This document shows positions 1-4,907 of a stretch of DNA of 6,087 nucleotides, one piece after another. Numbering within the stretch: position 1 is the first letter of the stretch; the number at the start of each line of letters is the position of its first letter. The notes below the pieces were generated by a model. That model had not been told where the DNA came from. It did not search any database and saw only the letters and a program-made list of their open reading frames with translations. Origin of the DNA: Proteobacteria bacterium HN_bin10 (GTDB lineage Bacteria > Pseudomonadota > Alphaproteobacteria > Caulobacterales > Aquidulcibacteraceae); NCBI GenBank assembly GCA_002083515.1, contig LWDN01000037.1, forward strand, positions 19,932 through 26,018, written 5' to 3'. Made by a program: the position numbers and the translations under genes.

Positions 1-425
1 ACGCCGAGCGGCTGGCGCATCGAATAGACGTCGATGCCGGGGCCGGCGCCTTCGGTGTACTCGCCCTTCAGCGCATGCGGGATGCCGCAGGCGAACTCGA
101 TCACTTCAAGACCGCGCTGAATGTCGCCCTTGGAATCAGCGATGACCTTGCCGTGCTCGGACGAGAGCAAATGCGCCAGCTCGTCCATGTTCTTTTCCAC
201 CAACGTCTTGAACGCGAACATGACGCGCGCGCGGCGTTGCGGATTGGTGGCGGACCAATCCGGCAGCGCCTTCAGCGCCGCTTGCACGGCGGCGTCGACA
301 TCGCGCGCGGCGGAGAACGCCACTTCGGCCTGCTGGGCGCCGGTGTTCGGGTTGAAGACGCGACCCGCACGCCCGGCGCTCGCCGCTGCGCTCTTGCCAT
401 TGATGAAGTTCTCGATCGCGCGCAT
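1..425 (-). CDS. mmsA: Methylmalonate-semialdehyde dehydrogenase (CoA-acylating), N-terminal part, cut by window edge
   Basis: The minus strand encodes the first 141 residues of an aldehyde dehydrogenase superfamily protein, which continues beyond position 1. The N-terminus (MRAIENFINGK), the run ATNPQRRARVMFAF, the stretch GDIQRGLEVIEFACGIPH and the following YSMRQPLG are characteristic of the MmsA subfamily rather than of general ALDHs. Family knowledge: the enzyme converts methylmalonate semialdehyde, CoA and NAD+ to propionyl-CoA, CO2 and NADH in the cytoplasm, late in valine catabolism (also thymine and inositol routes). The catalytic cysteine lies in the missing part and cannot be checked. 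The ATG at 425-423 is chosen because a GGAG ribosome site sits 8 nt upstream and the family N-terminus begins here. The gene is divergent from the copper chaperone and has its own candidate promoter and operator. It is the strongest contextual hint that the nearby 2-oxoacid dehydrogenase serves branched-chain amino acids. Confidence 0.93.
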   Translation of the reverse strand, partial: MRAIENFINGKSAAASAGRAGRVFNPNTGAQQAEVAFSAARDVDAAVQAALKALPDWSATNPQRRARVMFAFKTLVEKNMDELAHLLSSEHGKVIADSKGDIQRGLEVIEFACGIPHALKGEYTEGAGPGIDVYSMRQPLG

Positions 426-433
426 CGGCCCGT

Positions 434-437
434 CTCC
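434..437 (-). promoter_or_regulatory. Ribosome binding site of mmsA
   Basis: GGAG on the minus strand (CTCC on plus), 8 nt upstream of the ATG at 425. Its position fixes the mmsA start. Confidence 0.7.
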
Positions 438-439
438 AA

Positions 440-462
440 ATAAGGGAATTGGCGGCCCTTAT
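440..462. promoter_or_regulatory. Perfect inverted repeat, candidate operator of mmsA
   Basis: ATAAGGG (440-446) and CCCTTAT (456-462) are perfect reverse complements around a 9-bp spacer. The site overlaps the proposed mmsA -10 box and probable transcription start and ends two bases upstream of the GGAG ribosome site. A repressor bound there would block polymerase. The symmetry is seen directly; the operator role is inferred from position, and the regulator is unknown. No T-run follows the stem on either strand, so it does not look like a terminator. Confidence 0.5.
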
Positions 463-486
463 GACCCCAAATCGCAACCCAGTAAA
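458..486 (-). promoter_or_regulatory. Candidate sigma70-type promoter of mmsA
   Basis: On the minus strand, TTTACT (486-481, four of six matches to TTGACA) is followed after 17 bp by CATAAG (463-458, four of six matches to TATAAT). Transcription would begin near 451, giving a leader of about 26 nt that includes the GGAG site. Both boxes are imperfect, so this is a motif-based prediction. Confidence 0.4.
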
Positions 487-492
487 TGCCGC

Positions 493-510
493 CGGTGCGG
501 CATCGCACCG
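493..510. repeat. Perfect 7-bp hairpin in the mmsA/copper-chaperone spacer
   Basis: CGGTGCG (493-499) and CGCACCG (504-510) pair perfectly around a 4-base loop GCAT. No T-run follows on either strand, so a rho-independent terminator is unlikely. It lies just upstream of the mmsA -35 box and 37 bp before the copper chaperone start, so it could be an operator for either gene or a leader hairpin of the chaperone mRNA. The function is unknown. Confidence 0.4.
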
Positions 511-547
511 ACGTGACGCGCGGCGCATTGCGCGCGATGGTAGCAGC

Positions 548-1009
548 ATGAGACACCCGCTTCTCGCCTTGGCTTTGATGCTTGCAGCCTGTGCGCCGGC
601 CGCGCCGCCCGCAGCGCAAGCGCAGGTCGCGAACGGCATAGAAGTTCGCGACGCATGGGCGGCGCCGACGCCCGGCGGCGTCGATGTGGCGGCGGGCTAT
701 CTGACCATCGTCAATCGCGGCCGCGAAGCGGATCGGCTGGTGGCGATCGAGAGCGCGCGCGCAGCGCGCGTCGAAGTGCACGAAATGAGCATGGACGGCG
801 CCGTGATGCGGATGCGGCCGCTTGCCGGGCTCGACATTCCGGCGGGCGGGCAGGCCATGCTGCGCCCAAGCGGCAATCACCTGATGTTCATCGACATCAC
901 CCAGCCTTTCGTCGCCGGCGAGACCATTCCGGTGCGACTTCAGTTCGAACGCGCCGGCGCGGTCGAGGTGCAGTTGCCCGTCCGCCGCGGCGCCTCGCAC
1001 GGGCATTGA
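548..1009 (+). CDS. PCu(A)C-family periplasmic copper chaperone, predicted lipoprotein
   Basis: A protein of 153 residues. Residues 1-15 form a short hydrophobic signal ending in a lipobox, L12-A13-A14-C15, so Cys15 is probably lipidated and the protein anchored in the cell envelope. The mature domain holds the complete copper motif H-x10-M-x21-H-x-M: H78, M89, H111 and M113, with extra methionines at 80, 82 and 87. The tail ends in HGH, which might also bind metal. Family knowledge: PCu(A)C proteins bind Cu(I) in the periplasm and help deliver it to the CuA centre of cytochrome c oxidase, often together with Sco proteins; none is visible here. An in-frame ATG at 449 would add 33 residues ahead of the signal peptide and start inside the mmsA leader, so I prefer 548, although its ribosome site is weak. 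It converges on the Lrp-type gene with 3 bp between stops and has no evident link to amino acid catabolism. Confidence 0.9.
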   Translation: MRHPLLALALMLAACAPAAPPAAQAQVANGIEVRDAWAAPTPGGVDVAAGYLTIVNRGREADRLVAIESARAARVEVHEMSMDGAVMRMRPLAGLDIPAGGQAMLRPSGNHLMFIDITQPFVAGETIPVRLQFERAGAVEVQLPVRRGASHGH

Positions 1010-1012
1010 GCG

Positions 1013-1495
1013 TCACGCAGCAGCAATCGGCAGCGCGGTCGTGTCCTTGAGGTGCTCCAGCACAATGGAACTTTCCATGTGGGCGATGGCCGAGCAACGC
1101 AGCAGTTTGGACTGAACGATCTCCTGGAAGTGCGGCAAGTCGCGCGCGACGATCTTCACCAGATAGTCGGCCTCGCCAGTCAGCATCACGCAGAGCGTCG
1201 CCTCCTCCAGATTGCGCACCAGGTCGCGGAACGCGCGCACATTGGCGGCGGTGTGATCCTTCAAGCGCACGCGGATGATGGCCGCGCAGGTGAGCCCGAC
1301 GCTCTCCGGGTTGACCAAACCCACGATCGCTTGGAGCACGCCCGCTTCCCGGAGCCGGCTGACGCGCCGCGACACCTGACTGGGCGAAACGCCAGCCGCC
1401 TCCCCCAGCTCGGCTTGCGAAACCGACGCATCGCGTTGCAGCGCCCGCAGCAGGCGGCGGTCGGCGGCGTCGAGGGCGGGCGCCTCACGTTTCAT
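1013..1495 (-). CDS. Lrp/AsnC-family transcriptional regulator (BkdR-like position)
   Basis: A protein of 160 residues, the usual Lrp/AsnC length. Residues 8-60 are the N-terminal winged helix-turn-helix: LDAADRRLLRALQRDASVS, then AELGEAAGVSPSQVSRRVSRL with the recognition helix at about 37-49. Residues 68-150 form the RAM ligand-binding and oligomerisation domain, including LTGEADYLVKIVARDL (105-120), and the protein ends in the common Lrp-type tail KDTTALPI. Family knowledge: such proteins bind amino acids and form dimers to octamers that wrap DNA, acting locally or globally. The start at 1495 is preferred over an upstream in-frame ATG at 1519 because AGGAAG lies 6 nt before it. The gene is divergent from the 2-oxoacid dehydrogenase operon, the same arrangement as bkdR beside bkd genes in Pseudomonas. 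I infer that it controls that operon and itself in response to a branched-chain or aromatic amino acid; the ligand cannot be read from sequence. Confidence 0.92.
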   Translation of the reverse strand: MKREAPALDAADRRLLRALQRDASVSQAELGEAAGVSPSQVSRRVSRLREAGVLQAIVGLVNPESVGLTCAAIIRVRLKDHTAANVRAFRDLVRNLEEATLCVMLTGEADYLVKIVARDLPHFQEIVQSKLLRCSAIAHMESSIVLEHLKDTTALPIAAA

Positions 1496-1501
1496 GCAAT
1501 A

Positions 1502-1507
1502 CTTCCT
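1502..1507 (-). promoter_or_regulatory. Ribosome binding site deciding the Lrp-type gene start
   Basis: AGGAAG on the minus strand, 6 nt upstream of the ATG at 1495. The alternative ATG at 1519 has no comparable site, so the shorter 160-residue protein is the better call. Confidence 0.65.
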
Positions 1508-1579
1508 GCATTTCCGCACATTACATGCGTCTATTGGCGGCTAATCGATAGAAATGTCGCTGATTTTGCGCCGGCGCGC

Positions 1580-1585
1580 TAGTAT
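1580..1585 (+). promoter_or_regulatory. Candidate -10 box, possibly giving a leaderless E1 mRNA
   Basis: TAGTAT matches TATAAT at four of six positions and ends 11 bp before the E1 ATG at 1597. The expected start of transcription is therefore at or a few bases before the ATG. No purine-rich ribosome site is present between the box and the ATG, which fits a leaderless or near-leaderless transcript. Confidence 0.35.
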
Positions 1586-1596
1586 TTTTCCATAGC

Positions 1597-3675
1597 ATGA
1601 GCGCCAAGCCCAAGTCCGCCCCTCGCCCCGCCACGCACACCGATTGGCGGCGCGTGACGGAGCTGGTCCAAACGTCACGCGCGATGGATGCGATCGAGGA
1701 ACAGCACCTCGTTCCGGGCAAGAAAATCTTCTACCAGTTCAGCGCCCGCGGCCACGACATGGCGCAAGTGCTGCTGGGCCTGCACCTCACGCACCCGAAG
1801 GACGCCATCTGCGGCTATTACCGCTCGCGGCCGATCCTGCTGTCGCTGGGCGTGGCGCTGGAAGATGCGCTGGGCTCAGCCATGGGCCGCGCCGGCGGCT
1901 ATAGCGACGGGCGCGATATCGGCGTGGTGTTCAACTATCCGAATGCGCACGGCGCTTCGGCGCTGCCGATGTGCGGCGGCGTGGGCGCCCAATACACGCC
2001 AACCGCCGGCTATGCCCAAGCGATCGAATACGCGAAGAATGTGCTCGGCGATCGCGCCTACGATGGCGCCATCGGCGTGGTTCTCGGCGGCGACGCATCG
2101 GTGGCGACGAACGGCTTCTGGTCGGCGTTGACCATAGCGACGACGCTCAAGCTGCCGATGCTGTTCTACATCGAAGACAATGGCTACGGCATCTCCACGC
2201 CGGGCTGGCTGCAGACGCCCGGTTGCAACATCGCCAAGAATCTCGCGAGCTTCCAGCACCTCAAAGTGCTCGATGGCGACGGCACGGATCCCGAAGAATC
2301 CGCCTATCTCATTCGTGAAGCCGTTTCGCATGCGCGCGCGGGCCGCGGGCCGGTGCTCTTGCGGCTAGAAGTGCCGCGCCTGCAGGGGCACTCGTTCCAG
2401 GACACGCAAGCTTACAAGTCGAAGGAAACGCTGGACGCGGAATGGGCGCGCGACCCGCTGCCCAAACTCAAAGCGCACGTTGTTCCCGCCACCATGAGCG
2501 AGGCGGATTGGGAAACGCTCCAAGCGGAAGCCAAGGAGCGTGTCGCGCGCGCGGCGCAGATCGCCGATCAGCGCCCGGTCAGCGACGCTTCGCAGGTGAC
2601 GCGCTTCGTGTTCAGTGAAGACGGCGCGCTGCAGGACGAAGGCGGCTTGTGGAACACGGGCTACGCGGCGCCGCCTTCCAGCGAAACGCCGAAACCGGAA
2701 GGCGCGCGCATCAACATGATCACGGCGATCCGGCGCACGCTCGATCATGAGCTCGCGGTCAATCCGCGCGTGCTGATCTTCGGCGAAGACGTCGGACCCA
2801 AGGGCGGCGTGCATGGCGTGACGCTCGGCCTGCAGGACAAGTACGGCGCCGAACGCGTCTTCGATACGTCGCTCTCCGAAGAAGGCATTATCGGCCGCGC
2901 CGTCGGCATGGCGATCGCGGGGCTGATGCCTGTGCCGGAAATCCAGTTTCGCAAATACGCCGATCCGGCCTGCGAGCAAATCAACGATTGCGGCACCATG
3001 CGCTGGCGCACCGCCAATCGTTTCGCCGCGCCGATGGTGGTGCGCATGCCGGTCGGCTTCTTCAAGTGCGGCGATCCCTGGCACTCGCAGACCAACGAAG
3101 TGCAATTCGTTCACGCCCCGGGTTGGCGCGTGGCGTGCCCCTCGAACGCCGAGGATGCCGTTGGTCTCTTGCGTACCGCGCTGCGCGGCAACGACCCGGT
3201 CATGTTTCTCGAGCATCGCAACATGCTCGACGCCGCCAGCGCCCGCCGCCCCTATCCCGGCGACGATTTCGTGCTGCCGTTCGGCGTCGCCAAGCGCGTG
3301 CGCGAAGGCGATGCAATCAGCATCGTCACCTGGGGGGCGATGGTGGAGCGTTGCGAGGCTGCGGCGGAGAAGAGCGGCGCGGGCTGCGACGTGATCGACC
3401 TTCGCACGCTGGCGCCGTGGGACAGCGAAGCGGTTCTGGCCTCGGTGCGCCGGACGCATCGCTGCCTGATCGTGCATGAAGACATCGGCACAGCCGGCTT
3501 CGGCGCGGAGATCGCCGCTGTCGTCGCCGATCGGGCCTTCCTCGATCTCGACGCGCCGGTGGCGCGCCTGACCATGCCCGACATTCCCTCCCCGCATCAT
3601 CCCGAATTGATGGAATGGGCGTTGCCGTCGGTGGAGAAGATCGCGGCGAAGATCGAAGAGCTGGTGAGCTTCTGA
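1597..3675 (+). CDS. 2-oxoacid dehydrogenase E1, fused alpha and beta subunits, branched-chain type
   Basis: A protein of 692 residues joining two subunits that are usually separate. Residues 20-330 are E1-alpha: Y75-R76 in the YYR cofactor-contact motif; the thiamine diphosphate motif from G165-D166 to N195 (GGDAS...EDNGYGIST); and H265 in GHSFQD, matching the conserved E1-alpha loop. Residues about 330-368 are linker. Residues 369-692 are E1-beta: GEDVG (396-400), the catalytic-type glutamate E428 in SLSEEGI, H496 in WHSQTNE, then VIDLRTLAPWD and a C-terminal transketolase-like domain. The wording of the beta half is closest to branched-chain 2-oxoacid dehydrogenases. Family reaction: ThDP-dependent decarboxylation of a 2-oxo acid and acyl transfer to the lipoyl group of E2, in a cytoplasmic complex. 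It is the first gene of the operon, its stop overlapping the E2 start (TGATG). ATG 1597 is the first start in frame and lacks a ribosome site. Exact substrate (branched-chain, aromatic or pyruvate) is inferred only from context. Confidence 0.9.
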   Translation: MSAKPKSAPRPATHTDWRRVTELVQTSRAMDAIEEQHLVPGKKIFYQFSARGHDMAQVLLGLHLTHPKDAICGYYRSRPILLSLGVALEDALGSAMGRAGGYSDGRDIGVVFNYPNAHGASALPMCGGVGAQYTPTAGYAQAIEYAKNVLGDRAYDGAIGVVLGGDASVATNGFWSALTIATTLKLPMLFYIEDNGYGISTPGWLQTPGCNIAKNLASFQHLKVLDGDGTDPEESAYLIREAVSHARAGRGPVLLRLEVPRLQGHSFQDTQAYKSKETLDAEWARDPLPKLKAHVVPATMSEADWETLQAEAKERVARAAQIADQRPVSDASQVTRFVFSEDGALQDEGGLWNTGYAAPPSSETPKPEGARINMITAIRRTLDHELAVNPRVLIFGEDVGPKGGVHGVTLGLQDKYGAERVFDTSLSEEGIIGRAVGMAIAGLMPVPEIQFRKYADPACEQINDCGTMRWRTANRFAAPMVVRMPVGFFKCGDPWHSQTNEVQFVHAPGWRVACPSNAEDAVGLLRTALRGNDPVMFLEHRNMLDAASARRPYPGDDFVLPFGVAKRVREGDAISIVTWGAMVERCEAAAEKSGAGCDVIDLRTLAPWDSEAVLASVRRTHRCLIVHEDIGTAGFGAEIAAVVADRAFLDLDAPVARLTMPDIPSPHHPELMEWALPSVEKIAAKIEELVSF

Positions 3676-4907
3676 TGACCGGCTCAACCGACATCGTGAT
3701 GCCGCTGGAGCAGGAAGGCTCGAAATCGGTGGTGCGCGCCTGGCTGAAAAAGGTCGGCGACGCGGTGAAGCGCGACGAGCCGATCGTCGAGCTTGAAACC
3801 GACAAGGTCGCCGTCGAAGTGCCCGCGCCGGCGGACGGCGTGCTGGCATCGATTGCTTTGAACGAGGGCGATGACGCCGCGCCCGGCGCGGTGCTGGGGG
3901 TGATAGCGCTCAGTTCTTCTCTCGTCATTCCGGACGCGACGAAGTCGCGATCCGGAACCCAGGGGCAAGCGACGGAGGGGCGGCGCCTGGGTTCCGGGTT
4001 CGCCGCTAACGCGGCGCCCCGGAATGACGATGGGAGAGAGATGCGATTGTCTCCGCTGGTCAAGCGCCTGCTCTCGGAACATCGCCTCTCTCCCGCCGCC
4101 ATCACCGGCACCGGCCGCGACGGACGCATCACGCACAAGGACATCGAAGATCACATCGCGCGGGGGAGCGTTCGGCCTGCGGCGAAACCATCCGCGGCGA
4201 TCGCCGGCGGCCGCATTCCGCATGACGCCATGCGCCGCTCCATCGCCGAACATATGACGCGTTCGGTCGCCATCGCGCCGCACGTCACTGCCGTGTTCGA
4301 AGCCGATTTCTCCGCCATCATCGCGCATCGCGCGAGCCACAAAGACCGTTACGCCAAGGCCGGCGCGCAACTGACTTTCTCCGCCTACATCGTGCGCGCC
4401 GCGGCGGAAGCGATGAAGGCCGCGCCCGCAGTTAACGCCCGCTGGCACGACGACTTCCTCGAACTATTCGAAGACGCCAACATCGGCATGGGCGTGGCGC
4501 TGGGCGACAAGGGCTTGATCGTGCCGGTGGTGCGCCGCGCCCAAGCGCTGACGCTGATGGACACCGCCGCCGCGCTCACCGATCTCACCGAACGCGCGCG
4601 CAAGAATCAGCTGAAGCCCGCCGATGTGCAGGGCGGCACCTTCACCATCTCGAATCATGGCGTCTCTGGCTCGTTGGTGGCGACGCCGATCATCATCAAC
4701 CAGCCGCAATCGGCGATTTTGGGCGTCGGCAAGCTCGAGAAGCGCGTAGTCGTGCGCAGCGTCGACGGCGCCGATGCGATGTTGATCAAGCCGATGGCGT
4801 ACGTGTCGCTCACCATCGATCACCGCGTGCTCGACGGGCATCAGACCAATGCCTGGCTCACCCGCTTCGTCGAAATTCTCGAAACCTGGCCGCAGGACGA
4901 TCAATAA
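3675..4907 (+). CDS. Lipoyl-dependent E2 acyltransferase of the 2-oxoacid dehydrogenase complex
   Basis: A protein of 410 residues with the classical three-domain order. Residues 4-79 are a single lipoyl domain with the lipoylated lysine K44 in ELETDKVAVEVPAP. Residues 123-161 are the peripheral subunit-binding domain (LSPLVKRLL...GTGRDGRITHKDI), which holds E1 or E3. Residues 178-405 are the catalytic core, ending with the active-site motif DHRVLDG (H383, D387). The core stretch TFTISNHGVSGS with TPIIINQPQSAILG, and the lipoyl domain, recall the SucB (2-oxoglutarate) branch, while E1 looks branched-chain-like. Family role: E2 cores assemble into large cubic or icosahedral particles and pass the acyl group to CoA. 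Odd: the linker, residues 83-119, is encoded by a palindromic DNA repeat (3923-4029) instead of the usual Ala/Pro-rich sequence, and the frame stays open. The start overlaps the E1 stop by one base and the stop overlaps the next ATG (TAATG), indicating translational coupling. E3 is not encoded nearby. Confidence 0.92.
   Translation: MTGSTDIVMPLEQEGSKSVVRAWLKKVGDAVKRDEPIVELETDKVAVEVPAPADGVLASIALNEGDDAAPGAVLGVIALSSSLVIPDATKSRSGTQGQATEGRRLGSGFAANAAPRNDDGREMRLSPLVKRLLSEHRLSPAAITGTGRDGRITHKDIEDHIARGSVRPAAKPSAAIAGGRIPHDAMRRSIAEHMTRSVAIAPHVTAVFEADFSAIIAHRASHKDRYAKAGAQLTFSAYIVRAAAEAMKAAPAVNARWHDDFLELFEDANIGMGVALGDKGLIVPVVRRAQALTLMDTAAALTDLTERARKNQLKPADVQGGTFTISNHGVSGSLVATPIIINQPQSAILGVGKLEKRVVVRSVDGADAMLIKPMAYVSLTIDHRVLDGHQTNAWLTRFVEILETWPQDDQ
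3923..4029. repeat. Palindromic repeat element inserted in frame inside the E2 gene
   Basis: The 107-bp element has perfect 11-bp terminal inverted repeats: CGTCATTCCGG (3923-3933) and CCGGAATGACG (4019-4029). Inside are two hairpins. The left (3930-3955) has CGCGAC pairing with GTCGCG around a GAA loop, extended by CCGGA/TCCGG. The right (3992-4024) has CGCCGC pairing with GCGGCG around TAAC, extended by TTCCGGG/CCCGGAA. A central 12-bp stem pairs CCGGAACCCAGG (3952-3963) with CCTGGGTTCCGG (3986-3997). The whole can fold as a cloverleaf or cruciform. The composition and CGTCATTCCGG ends resemble dispersed intergenic palindromic repeats common in alphaproteobacteria (from memory, not searched). 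Here it encodes E2 residues 83-119. No second copy is visible in the window. Confidence 0.85.
4032..4043 (+). promoter_or_regulatory. Candidate internal ribosome site and start codon within the E2 gene
   Basis: The purine tract GGGAGAGAG (4032-4040) directly precedes an in-frame ATG at 4041 (Met123), the first residue of the subunit-binding domain. GGGAG ends 4 nt before the ATG, a short but usable spacing. Initiation here would give a 288-residue E2 without lipoyl domain. The tract could also pair with the pyrimidine tract TTCTTCTCTC (3914-3923) flanking the other end of the repeat, which would hide it. This is a prediction only. Confidence 0.3.

Larger units (their letters stand above)
1496..1596. 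promoter_or_regulatory. Divergent control region between the Lrp-type regulator and the dehydrogenase operon
   Basis: This 101-bp spacer must hold both promoters and probably the regulator's binding sites. It is more AT-rich than its surroundings. CATTTC (1509-1514) and GAAATG (1551-1556) are inverted copies whose centres are 42 bp apart, about four helical turns. TCTAT (1530-1534) and ATAGA (1548-1552) form a second, shorter dyad between them. On the plus strand TAGTAT (1580-1585) is a possible -10 box for the operon, with no convincing -35 box, as would suit an activator-dependent promoter. The symmetry is seen; Lrp binding is inferred. Confidence 0.45.

Noticed and set aside
75..516. Two plus-strand open frames across the mmsA start
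   Set aside because: They lie antisense to mmsA, whose minus-strand protein matches its family throughout; no ribosome site or motif supports them.
449..547. Longer copper chaperone starting at ATG 449
   Set aside because: It would put 33 charged residues before a clear lipoprotein signal peptide and overlap the mmsA operator region.
1496..1519. Longer Lrp-type protein starting at ATG 1519
   Set aside because: No ribosome site precedes it, whereas AGGAAG is correctly placed for the ATG at 1495.
2365..3849. Long minus-strand open frame (494 codons) opposite E1 and the start of E2
   Set aside because: It is antisense to a well-supported gene, is very rich in Arg, Ala and His as expected from the complementary frame of GC-rich DNA, and shows no recognisable domain.
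3923..4029. Repeat as a transcription terminator or as a frameshifting disruption of the E2 gene
   Set aside because: No T-run follows a stem, and the reading frame continues intact into the binding domain and the DHRVLDG active site, so E2 is not broken.
3326..4144. Minus-strand open frames across the repeat in the E2 gene, possibly a gene carried by the element
   Set aside because: The element is only 107 bp and near-palindromic; the frames extend well beyond it and have no recognisable domain. The element has no transposase of its own.
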